Below, piece after piece: positions 1 to 7,220 of a stretch of DNA of 12,891 nt. Position numbers and translations under genes: made by a program. The stretch spans positions 1 through 12,891 of the forward strand of contig SDVU01000493.1 of assembly GCA_016256075.1 (NCBI GenBank), read 5' to 3'. Origin of the DNA: Dictyocoela muelleri. Its lineage: Eukaryota; Microsporidia. The notes below the pieces were generated by a model. That model was not told the DNA's origin. It did no database searches and was given only the letters and a program-made list of their open reading frames with translations. Positions within the stretch are counted from its first letter, which is position 1. The number at the start of each line of letters is the position of its first letter.

Positions 1-73
1 ATCTGCATATCGATGCTAAAAAACATTCTTTTATCCCATTTTAAGAATCTTATTAAAGATAGGTTTCTCAAAC

Positions 74-805
74 GGCTGTTCGAAAAAACGCCGGAGGCGT
101 TTTTACGGACTGATTTCTAGGCGAAAAATCCGTAAAAATGCCAGGAGTTTTTTTTTGAAATTAAAAATTACAGTTTTTTATAGCAGCACATTTAGTCACT
201 TTAGGCAAGTTCTCGTAAAATCACCGCGAGCGCAGCGGGAGCTCTGAGCGAAAACCGCCACAAATTTTTTAATAAAATATTATCCTTTTTTAGTTTTGAC
301 AAGAAAATATAATTCCAACGTTCCTTAGACACTATCTCAAATAAATTTATTTTATTATCAAATATGTAAATTTCAAAGTATAATAAAAAATTCTTTATAT
401 TGTTTTTATACATATTTTAGAATTCCATTTTTCATATAGGACGTCACATAAAGTTTATATAAAAACTGATTTCTACAATATATATATAAACAATATATTT
501 AAATTTTTATTATACTTTAACATTTTTATATTTAGTAATTAATAAAAAATTTCAAGATATATCGATTAAAGAACGGTAAAATCGAATATTCATGTTAAAA
601 TAAATAAATTGGTATTATTTTTTTTGAAAAATGTTGCGCTTCTCACACTGTTTTCGGCGATTTTACGAGAACTTGCCTGAGGTGACTAAATGTGCGGCTA
701 TAAAAAAATTGTATTTTGGATTTAAAAAAATATTACGGTATTTTTACGGATTTTTCGTCTGAAAATCAGTCCGTAAAAACGCCTCCGGTGTTTTTTCGGA
801 CAGTC
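74..805. mobile_element. Non-autonomous DNA element with ~150-bp terminal inverted repeats
   Basis: Bases 74-225 and 656-805 are imperfect inverted copies of each other. Both ends read inward as G-R-CTGT-Y-CGAAAAAAC followed by a CCGGAGGCG block, and their inner ends share a TCTCGTAAAATC block (211-222 and its complement near 659-670). The 430 bp between the arms carries no convincing coding sequence, so this is a MITE-like or fold-back element that would depend on a transposase made elsewhere. Each arm also contains a second, smaller inverted repeat (TTTTTACGGA ... TCCGTAAAAA at 100-138 and 741-779). I see no clear target-site duplication: the 9 bases outside each end do not match. I therefore cannot assign a superfamily; the long arms are compatible with Mutator-like or fold-back elements. 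The left arm's inner edge (221-258) is unusually GC-rich. Confidence 0.75.
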
Positions 806-1588
806 ATAAGACGAAATAATGATTACTTAAAATTTTTACCGGAAACTATTTTTAATATTTATTTAAGATGTAACATTTCGAATAATTATACTCATCTTCT
901 TTTTATTACAGCAAGGCTTGTTCGATATTTTTTATGAGCTGTAATATGTTGAATAATAAATTTATTTATAATACAAATAAATGATAGACTTAAGTGTTTT
1001 TTATTAAAAACCTAAAACGTCTAAACGAGAATAAAATAATATTAAATTTTGTAAATATGACCTTTTCGTTTTTGAATCCGTGTTAAATAATTAATAATCA
1101 AAGATTTTTGGTTTTTATATTTCACTAAATGTGATGTTAAAATTGATCTCTTTAAAATAAGACTATTTAACTGACTAAAAATTCTACATAATTCAGAACT
1201 TTCAGTTGATCCAGGTTATCGCTGCTGCGTTTCCGCCCTGACGCATTCCCCCAGATTTAATTACAATATTATTTATCTTAAGATAAACAACATTATATAC
1301 ACTGACTCCAAATCGTAGAATGATGATTTCTTATATCTGATCTCTCAGACAACAATAAATGACTAAAATATTTATATTTGAATTTTGAAAATTCACAAAA
1401 AATTGTGGTTAATTTAATTCAAAACTTTGAAAGTTTAAAATTAAAAAAAAATTATAAAATTAAGATAGTCGTATTATTATTACACTTAATACATTAAACC
1501 CTTAAAACAAATGTTTTCACAGGTATTAAGTGCTTTATAAAAATATACAAAAAATGTTTATTAAAAACTATTTACTGCTCATGATGCT
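806..1588. other. AT-rich intergenic stretch with a GC-rich island
   Basis: No open reading frame with a start signal, no RNA gene and no clear mobile-element end is visible here. Two small items stand out. One is a GC-rich island at about 1205-1256 in otherwise AT-dominated DNA (discussed as a finding). The other is a 16-bp perfect palindrome, TTTATCTTAAGATAAA, at 1272-1287. Confidence 0.5.
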
Positions 1589-1737
1589 TTAACAGATTTT
1601 AATGTTGATTTGCTATACTTAAATGTTATTTAAAATAACTTTGATGTTGTTTTAATAGACTTAACGTTGGTTTGAAAAGCTTTAAATTTTGATTTAACAG
1701 GGTTTAAATATTAATTTAACAGGCTTTTAATGTTAAC
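1589..1737. repeat. Degenerate 21-bp tandem repeat, seven units
   Basis: Seven head-to-tail units of 21, 21, 21, 21, 21, 22 and 22 bp can be laid out starting at 1589, 1610, 1631, 1652, 1673, 1694 and 1716. The rough consensus is TTAACAGRCTTTAATGTTGAT. The best-conserved part is the ACTTTAATGTT core, and the flanking TTAACAG is retained in units 1, 6 and 7. The period is a multiple of three, but the frames I read on both strands contain stops, so it is not a protein repeat now. It is best called an old minisatellite. Confidence 0.65.
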
Positions 1738-1834
1738 TATGTGCTTTTTTTAGCCAATAAAGCGATTTTATAAAATTTTTAAGAATTTTGATTGTGAACA
1801 TGATCAAATAACAGCCAATAAATTACTTTTTTAT

Positions 1835-2035
1835 AGGACTAGATAGATGTGTGAATATACACTTGAATTCAAGTTTAGGGTAGGGTATTTCCACTGAATT
1901 CATTTTAACAAATAATCGGGGAATGGTATTAAACAGACAATAAGTATAGTAAAAATATACAGTTATATGGATTAGTATAGATAATCGAGATACGGTTTAA
2001 TATAAGAATGATATGTAAGAGACGGTCAAGGTGTA
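1835..2035 (+). mobile_element. tRNA-derived SINE, copy 1 (3'-truncated)
   Basis: This is the 5' half of the repeat family described most fully at 2038-2495, read on the plus strand. Recognisable blocks are the head (AGATAGATGTGTGAATATACACTTGAAT, in family order, at about 1841-1868), then AAATAATCGGGGAATGGTATT (1909-1929 region), then TTAGTATAGATAATCGAGA followed by the weak counterpart of the family's GACTTGGTCTAATATGAATG block (1972-2020). It stops about where copy 2 begins, so copies 1 and 2 lie tail to tail. It is strongly diverged, so it is probably one of the older copies, and its borders are good only to about 10 bases. Confidence 0.55.
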
Positions 2036-2037
2036 AT

Positions 2038-2495
2038 AATATTACATGCTGACAACATCCATAGCTGTTAACTGGAGACCTGTCTACTATCTTGGATCTG
2101 TGACCCTGGTTCTTGATGTTATAATAATACGTCACTTCCTAAGCTACCAGAAGCACAGCTGTATACGCAATCTTCGTTTTATCAGTGACTCAGCAGTATA
2201 CAGGTAATTAGTGGCTTTTCATGAATTTTTATTTTTCACTACTTTTTGCGAGATGCGTCGCCGCACTCATCCCCACACCTAAGAGAGTCATTTCTGCTTC
2301 ACATTCATATTAGACCAAGTCTTAAACAGCTATACCACACTTGAACAACAGCATATTATATTATAATTATATAGTTATGGCCATTTAATGTAATTCTCTC
2401 ATTATTTATTATAGATTGACCTCAGCGGTATTCGAACCACGATACTTAAATTTTACTTTCAAGAGTGTTAGCCATTAAGCTATCTAACCCTAATA
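2038..2495 (-). mobile_element. tRNA-derived SINE, copy 2 (apparently full length, family reference)
   Basis: Read on the minus strand, the element starts with a tRNA-like head. It has an A box, TAGCTTAATGGCTAACACTC (2464-2483), and a B box, GGTTCGAATACCG (near 2428-2440), about 40 bp apart as in a tRNA. This is followed by about 370 bp of unrelated body, and it ends GTTGTCAGCATGTAATATTA at about 2038-2055. Body blocks shared with the other copies include GTGGTATAGCTGTTTAAGAC, a CpG-rich core GATGAGTGCGGCGACGCATC (2252-2271), TTCATGAAAAGCCACTAATT, and CTGATAAAACGAAGATTGCG. It encodes no protein. Pol III transcription from the internal boxes is inferred from the family type. The anticodon region is degraded, so this is not a working tRNA. 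The head lies 84 bp past the stop codon of the gene at 2579-3238. Confidence 0.8.
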
Positions 2496-2578
2496 ATTTT
2501 CTCAATATTAAAAAATATAACCTAGATCCTGTAAATAACTTTAATATTTTCCAATTGACCTTAACCTTTAAAATTCTA

Positions 2579-3238
2579 TTACAGATCACGTGTGATCATG
2601 TGTTCGCTGTTAAATAACGGTGAATTATTAATAAAATTTTCGAGAACTGCCATTTTTTCATATTCAAAGTTATCACTTTGATTAATAAATTCCCCGCTAT
2701 CGTTAATATTAGGATTAGCAAGGTTTTGATCATTTTGCGTCAATAATTCATATTCATGGAGTAATTGAAATTCATCAAAAGTATTATTTTCAATTAATTT
2801 AAGGCAATCTTTTTCATCCTCGGGTTCATGAAGACCCAAATTAATGGGGTTTAATTCAGTTAATTCCTTAACTATTTCGTTTGGAGCAGCCAAAAATTCA
2901 AAATTGTCGCTTTCATTTTCTACTAAATTAGCAATTTTTGAATTATTCAGAGTTTTAACCATGATAAACCCATCGGATGAGCTATCAGATGTATAAGAAA
3001 TCGAATTACATTCTTCGTTATAAATAAAATCATTTAAATTCCGAGATTTTGGATTTTCAACTGACAAATTTTCATCTTTCATAGATGTATCCCTTTCAAA
3101 ATTGTGTAATTGATCTCCATTTTTCCTGAAAATATCAGATTCTGTATACTGTTCATATTTTACGAACAATAAAATCAAGTATAGAATCAAAATTGTGAAA
3201 AGTAAAACAATAATAATGTGATTATTTCTCTGCCGCAT
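2579..3238 (-). CDS. Orphan single-pass membrane or secreted acidic protein, 219 aa
   Basis: I do not recognise this protein. Residues 1-7 are polar and basic (MRQRNNH) and residues 8-26 form one strongly hydrophobic helix. It can be either an uncleaved signal anchor or a signal peptide. The remaining ~190 residues are rich in Asp, Glu, Asn and Ser, with only two cysteines and no further membrane segment, so they are probably largely disordered and lie on the lumenal, surface or extracellular side. The start is well supported: CCC (3239-3241) directly abuts the ATG, as at the other two protein genes here. The stop TAA is at 2579-2581. The frame is open throughout, with no sign of decay. SINE copies lie on both sides (heads at 2495 and 3489). 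Lineage-specific exported proteins of this build are common in microsporidia, but a role at the spore wall, polar tube or host interface is only a guess. Confidence 0.7.
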   Translation of the reverse strand: MRQRNNHIIIVLLFTILILYLILLFVKYEQYTESDIFRKNGDQLHNFERDTSMKDENLSVENPKSRNLNDFIYNEECNSISYTSDSSSDGFIMVKTLNNSKIANLVENESDNFEFLAAPNEIVKELTELNPINLGLHEPEDEKDCLKLIENNTFDEFQLLHEYELLTQNDQNLANPNINDSGEFINQSDNFEYEKMAVLENFINNSPLFNSEHMITRDL

Positions 3239-3241
3239 GGG
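3239..3241 (-). promoter_or_regulatory. CCC start-proximal signal of the 219-aa gene
   Basis: On the minus strand the bases before the start read ACACACCC-ATG. A C run touching the start codon is the typical microsporidian transcription/start signal. It supports both the gene call and the choice of start. Confidence 0.65.
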
Positions 3242-3488
3242 TGTGTTTAGATATTTTTAAAATGTTCTGATTCGTTAAAACAATTATAAATTAAGAATAT
3301 TTTTATTTTCAGATATGAATTCTTGACCTTAAAAATACTTTTGAAAATTATTGGTTAAATTTAAATTTATAATTTTTTTGAATCTAGTAACGATTTTTTT
3401 CAATTAGGAACTATTTTTATAAAAAAAGTTCATCTCACCTCAAAGAAAAGATTCTTATAAGAAATTGTTATTAATGATTAAAATATAA

Positions 3489-3926
3489 AACCAAATAGAT
3501 CATTGTTTAACACACTTGAATGTAAAATTAAAGTGGTTTGATTTTTTAAAGTCATTTGTATAAATAATCGGTGAATGTTATTAATTGGTCAATAATTATA
3601 TCAGTAATAAGATTTTTTAAGTGAGTATAGCTAATTAATACTTGATCTAATATTACAGTGAAGCAGAAGAGTCCTTTCTGAGTGTTTAAATTAATACTTT
3701 GACATATACCAATTAAATAAATGGTGAAAATAAAAAATTTATAAAAAGGCTATAAATTATCTTATCTGTTAAATGATTGATAAAATCAAAATTACTATTT
3801 GACAGCCGGGCCTCTAGGTAGCCTGGAGATACGTATATTTGAAGATAAAAATCAAATGTTTAATGAAAATGATTAGGGCCTGCTATCAGAGCTAGCAATT
3901 ATTGATGCTGTCAGCATTTATGAATA
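3489..3926 (+). mobile_element. tRNA-derived SINE, copy 3
   Basis: This is a diverged but near full-length plus-strand copy. The head is visible as AATAGATCATTGTTTAACAC then ACTTGAATGTAAAATTAAAG (3494-3535), although the B box has decayed to GTGGTTTGATTTTTT. It then continues with AAATAATCGGTGAATGTTATT, GTATAGCTAATTAATACTTG and TGATAAAATCAAAATTACTATT. The family 3' end GCTGTCAGCAT is at about 3908-3918. The GC-rich core is largely lost. With both Pol III boxes damaged it is very probably inactive. Confidence 0.65.
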
Positions 3927-4170
3927 ATTAATTTTAAAGGTTATAAAATGTATTAAGCCGGAAGAAAGATCATAAATTTACTTTTTTATTATAACTTTTT
4001 AATTCTCAATGTTAATTGGGTGATTTGTAAAATATAGGAAAAAATAAAGCTAATATTTTTTTGATATCGAAAAATCAAAGTTTTAAGCGGTCAAGATCAT
4101 ATATAAAAAATTAATTATAAAAACCCCTTATCTCGTGCATTTATTATTTTTATTTACTTTTGTTTTATAT

Positions 4171-4600
4171 ATTACTTATATTTTATGCTGATACTATACA
4201 ATATTACCACAGGAAAGTTGTCCCCAACCATAGTCTTTAGATCGGTGTTCCAATGAACGTCAATACTAGGCTAAACGGAGAATCAGCTAAATAAGCGATT
4301 TTCCTTTTATCAATGACTCTGCAGGATACAGGTAATTATAAAAATTTTGATGAATTTTTTAGATTCACTACTTATTTATCCTAGATGCATCACCACACAT
4401 AGAAGAATCTGTCTATTCCTTGTCATATTAGGCCAATTCTTAATCAGATATATCACACTAGAACAAATGTATATTACGTCACAGTTATTGGCGATTAATC
4501 TCAATCCCAATTATTTATTGAATTCACGCTGATGAATTTGAAGCAAGATACTTTAATGTTACATTTAAGAGTGATAACCACCGAACTATTTACCTTATAC
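4171..4600 (-). mobile_element. tRNA-derived SINE, copy 4
   Basis: This minus-strand copy keeps the family's order of blocks. From left to right on the plus strand these are TTTTATGCTGATAC (3' end), GTTGTCCCCAACCATAGTCT, TTTTATCAATGACTCTGCAG, ATACAGGTAATTA, the core remnant AGATGCATCACCACACAT, and head bases GATACTTTAATGTTACATTT then AAGAGTGATAACCACCGAAC. The B box is altered (GAATTTGAAGC in place of GATTCGAACC). An open frame of about 60 codons across it on the plus strand is chance, not a gene. Confidence 0.7.
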
Positions 4601-4869
4601 ATATAAGTTTTGTAACTTTCTTTTGAATCTGAGAAATATTAAATAAATAAACACTATAAATAAATTAAAAAATATATTCTCGGAATACCAAAATTTTGTA
4701 AATGTTTTGTATTAATTAACTCCGATAAATTCTTTATATATAAGTAATATGATTAACTTGTAATTATACTTTTGTTGTATTACTAAATTAATCAATAAAA
4801 ATATACAAATAATTTCAAAAAAACAAAAAAACTTCGTCTATAATTTGTAGTTAAATATAAATATAAGCA
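4601..4869. other. AT-rich spacer between two SINE copies
   Basis: I see no gene or repeat in this stretch. It is dominated by A and T homopolymer runs, with no start signal and no inverted repeat of note. Confidence 0.4.
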
Positions 4870-5292
4870 AGATTCATAATTAATAACCCGACTGTTGTCT
4901 CAACCCAGGCATCTTGATATTTGGTCTTTATGTTCAAGTCATACGTAACTCTTAAACTACCATGAGAACCAGTTGTACACGCGATTTTTGTTATTGCAAT
5001 TAGTTGCAGAATATAGTTAATTTTTTCTTTTTTTCAACTTTTTTTTATTTTCACTATTATTTTTATCCGATATATACCTCCGCATCTTTCCATAAACCTA
5101 GGAGTGTCTCTCTTGTTTGCTTTTTTATTAAACCTTCTTAAAACTATATTACACATATACAACCGAATATTATATAGTTATTGACTGCTCAATGTAATTC
5201 CTATGATTTATAAAATTGACGCCTAAAGTATTGAACTACGATACATAAATGTTACATTCAAGAGTATTCTAAATTGGGCTATCTGGTCCTAA
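4870..5292 (-). mobile_element. tRNA-derived SINE, copy 5 (old)
   Basis: The family blocks are present in order but heavily changed: AACCCGACTGTTGTCTCAAC, GTAACTCTTAAACTACCATG, CACGCGATTTTTG, CAGAATATAGTTAATTTTTTC, TATACCTCCGCATCTTTCC, TTGACTGCTCAATGTAATTCC, then the head GATACATAAATGTTACATTC and AAGAGTATTCTAAATTGGGC. The B box has lost its pattern (TATTGAACTACG), so I infer it is transcriptionally dead and among the oldest copies. Confidence 0.65.
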
Positions 5293-5607
5293 TTATTTTC
5301 TTATATTTTGATTAAAAATAATATCACAATTTTTGAAATTAAATTCGTCTCTAATTCTTTTTTTAATTTTTAATTTATAATTATATAAATTTATAAATTA
5401 TTATTTTTAATTAATTTATTTATCCAAAATTATAAAAAAAATTCCATTCATATTTATTCAACCTTTCATTAGATCGTAAAAATCTTAAAATCCAGAAAAT
5501 CTAAAAAATCTAAAAAAAATAAATTCCAAAAATCTAAAAAAAAATATAAAATTAAAAAAATTATAAAATTATAAAAATCAAAAAAAAATAAAAAAAATTT
5601 AAAAAAA
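5293..5607. repeat. A-rich low-complexity tract next to the tRNA
   Basis: Most of this stretch is A/T only. From about 5466 to 5607 it degenerates into short AAATCTAAAAAA-like repeats and long A runs. The last run, A7 at 5601-5607, reads as T7 on the minus strand directly after the tRNA and would serve as its Pol III terminator. No coding potential is visible. Confidence 0.6.
5601..5607 (-). terminator. T7 run, Pol III terminator of tRNA-Val
   Basis: On the minus strand seven T residues follow the tRNA discriminator base at once. A run of four or more T is the normal stop signal for RNA polymerase III. Confidence 0.6.
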
Positions 5608-5681
5608 TGTGCTATTTCGGATTCGAACCGAAGACCTTTCGCGTGTTAGGCGAATGTGATAACCAACTACACTAACAGCAC
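5608..5681 (-). tRNA. tRNA-Val (anticodon AAC)
   Basis: The 74-nt minus-strand sequence folds as a complete cloverleaf without an intron. The acceptor stem GTGCTGT pairs with ATAGCAC (one G-T pair) and is followed by discriminator A at 5608. The anticodon stem TTCGC/GCGAA encloses the loop CTAACAC, giving anticodon AAC, which reads valine codons GUU and, after A-to-I editing, GUC. The T arm is TTCGG-TTCGAAT-CCGAA. The A box (TAGTGTAGTTGG) and B box (GGTTCGAATCC) are intact. A T7 terminator follows, and the 5' flank holds a TATAAA-like element about 20 bp upstream. CCA is not encoded, as expected for a eukaryotic nuclear tRNA. All stems are sound, so it is likely functional. Confidence 0.95.
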
Positions 5682-6301
5682 AAAAATAAAAATTTATACA
5701 ATTTATAATTAATAATTTAGAAATACAACTTTAAAACAATAATATTTTAAAATCAATATAACAAATTATAATCCATCATAGATAAAATAAAAATAACTCG
5801 TTTTAAAACTTAAAAATTAATTAATAAAAATAGTTTATAATTTATTTCTATTATAAAAATTATAGTCTTTATAATTTTTATAAAGTCTTTAATTATCATA
5901 AAAAACAAAATTTTCAGGAATTCTTCATAGGCTTATAATTAACAACACCAACAGATTTAAAAAGGTATTTTCAAATCAACTAAAGTTTTTTAATGCTAAA
6001 ATATTTTAAAATCATGCTTTTAAATTAAAACTTATTTGATTATTAGACGATAATTGATCCATACATTTGAACTTTTATGTTTTTAAATATTCTAAATAAT
6101 TCTATTATTAATTTGCGTTTAAATTTTTAAGTAAGTTTAAAAAACATAACACCGTATAATAAATTTAAATTTAATTTAGATTTAAAAATAATTATATAAG
6201 AGCATCTCTAAAACTTAAAATTTATTATTTTTTGCATATTTTATAGAATCAATAATTTTGATTTATTTTATAAAATAAAAAAAAATATTTATATATTATA
6301 T
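5682..6301. other. AT-rich intergenic stretch without visible genes
   Basis: No open frame with a C-run start signal, no RNA gene and no mobile-element end is seen. The only structured item is a perfect 14-bp A/T inverted repeat with a 5-nt loop at 5851-5883 (TTATAAAAATTATA against its complement). Such repeats arise easily in DNA this AT-rich, so I attach no function to it. Confidence 0.4.
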
Positions 6302-6600
6302 ATTAATGCTAGAAGCATCCATAGCTGTCAACCCGGAGTGTTGTCTCCAACCATAGTCTTATGACCTTGGGTTCCTGGTGTTCCAATAATACGTCACTTC
6401 CTAAGCTACCCAGAGATTATTTATACGCGATTTTCGTTTTATCAATGACTCAACAGGATAAACGTTTTTAGTGGCTTTTCATGATTTTTCAATAATTGTT
6501 GCTGAAATGCGTCGACGCAATCATCCCCACACCTAGGTGAATCCCTTCTGCTTAATTGTCATATTATACCAAGTCTTAATCAGCAAGGCTACACTTCATA
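6302..6600 (-). mobile_element. tRNA-derived SINE, copy 6 (promoter head missing)
   Basis: This minus-strand copy keeps the 3' two thirds very well: AGCATCCATAGCTGTCAACC, GTTGTCTCCAACCATAGTCT, ACGTCACTTCCTAAGCTACC, GCGATTTTCGTTTTATCAAT, the core AATGCGTCGACGCAATCATC and CATATTATACCAAGTCTTAA. It stops at the TACACTTCATA block at about 6600, so the tRNA-like head with both Pol III boxes is absent. Good conservation suggests it is fairly young, and 5' truncation is typical of reverse-transcribed elements. The truncated end lies 59 bp before the ATG of the Got1-like gene and so within its upstream region. Confidence 0.75.
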
Positions 6601-6655
6601 AATTAAATTTATAAAATTCATAAAAATTAATCTATTTATGAATATTTATTCAACA

Positions 6656-6659
6656 CCCC
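6656..6659 (+). promoter_or_regulatory. CCCC start-proximal signal of the Got1-like gene
   Basis: The sequence CAACACCCC-ATG puts four C residues directly against the start codon. This is the microsporidian start-proximal signal and selects the ATG at 6660. Confidence 0.7.
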
Positions 6660-6992
6660 ATGTTATTAAAAGAAACCGGAATAATGATTATTTTATCTGG
6701 ATTAATATACTTCGCTATTGGATATCTAATATTCGACAAATCATTAGTATCAGCCAGCAATATATTAATATTAACAGGTCTCTTTTGTATTCTACCAAAA
6801 AGAAGCTTTCTATTCAAAGATTTTAATGGGATTGGAATTTTTATTATAGGATTCTTTTTAGTCATTTCAGGTGCATCATTCACGGGATTGTTATTTGAAA
6901 TTATAGGAATATTAATTATAACAAGACCGAGAATTAATTTTTCATTGAAAACAATTTATAGATTAATAAAGATAAAGAAATTAGGATTTTGA
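6660..6992 (+). CDS. GOT1: Got1-like vesicle transport membrane protein, 110 aa
   Basis: Got1/Sft2-family proteins are small four-helix membrane proteins of the early secretory pathway, involved in ER-to-Golgi and Golgi traffic. Hydrophobic segments lie at about residues 6-24, 28-45, 56-72 and 73-88. Family hallmarks are the FDKSLVSASNILILTGL stretch (25-41), which matches the FDRALLALGNILFLIGV-type loop of yeast Got1, and SFTGLLFEIIGILII (73-87), which matches its TFLGFIIESLGI region. At 110 residues it is shorter than yeast Got1 (about 138). The missing part is the C-terminal tail after helix 4, here replaced by a short basic tail (RLIKIKKLGF). The start is fixed by CCCC touching the ATG. 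An ATTAAA lies 1 nt past the stop codon and may serve as poly(A) signal. The gene is convergent with the RFC gene, 228 bp apart. Family assignment is from sequence resemblance only. Confidence 0.88.
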   Translation: MLLKETGIMIILSGLIYFAIGYLIFDKSLVSASNILILTGLFCILPKRSFLFKDFNGIGIFIIGFFLVISGASFTGLLFEIIGILIITRPRINFSLKTIYRLIKIKKLGF

Positions 6993-7220
6993 GATTAAAA
7001 GGTCAATAATTTATAAATACTAATTAATGATCAACAATTTAAAGAGACCAAAAATTTAAAAATCAAAAATTTTTAAATATACAATTTGAAAATTAAAAGA
7101 TTAACAATTTCTAAAACAAATTTAAAAATACTTATTAATGATTAAAAATACTTATTAATGAATAGAAATACAAATTAAAGATCAACAATTTAATTAATTA
7201 TTTTTATTCATCATTCCATT
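6993..7220. repeat. Spacer between convergent genes with a perfect 20-bp tandem duplication
   Basis: This AT-rich spacer separates the 3' ends of the Got1-like and RFC genes. It contains two adjacent exact copies of TTAAAAATACTTATTAATGA at 7122-7141 and 7142-7161, and looser repeats of ATTAATGATCAACAATTT-like sequence at about 7022-7040 and 7175-7193. An AATAAA for the RFC transcript lies on the minus strand at 7202-7207. Replication slippage explains the repeats. Confidence 0.6.

Noticed and set aside
716-937. A 73-codon plus-strand open frame
   Set aside because: It begins inside the right inverted arm of the element at 74-805, has no C-run start signal and resembles no protein I know. A 70-codon minus-strand frame at 201-413 was dropped for the same reasons.
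1929-2135. A 68-codon minus-strand open frame, and a similar one at 4347-4532 on the plus strand
   Set aside because: Both fall within SINE copies and are not kept open in the other copies of the family.
2420-2495. A tRNA gene on the minus strand with good A and B boxes
   Set aside because: The acceptor and anticodon stems do not pair, and the same sequence recurs at the head of the other repeat copies, so it is the tRNA-derived head of the SINE rather than a working tRNA.
6638-6883. Overlapping open frames at 6638-6826 (plus) and 6650-6883 (minus)
   Set aside because: They are other-frame shadows of the Got1-like gene, whose own frame has the start signal and the family match.
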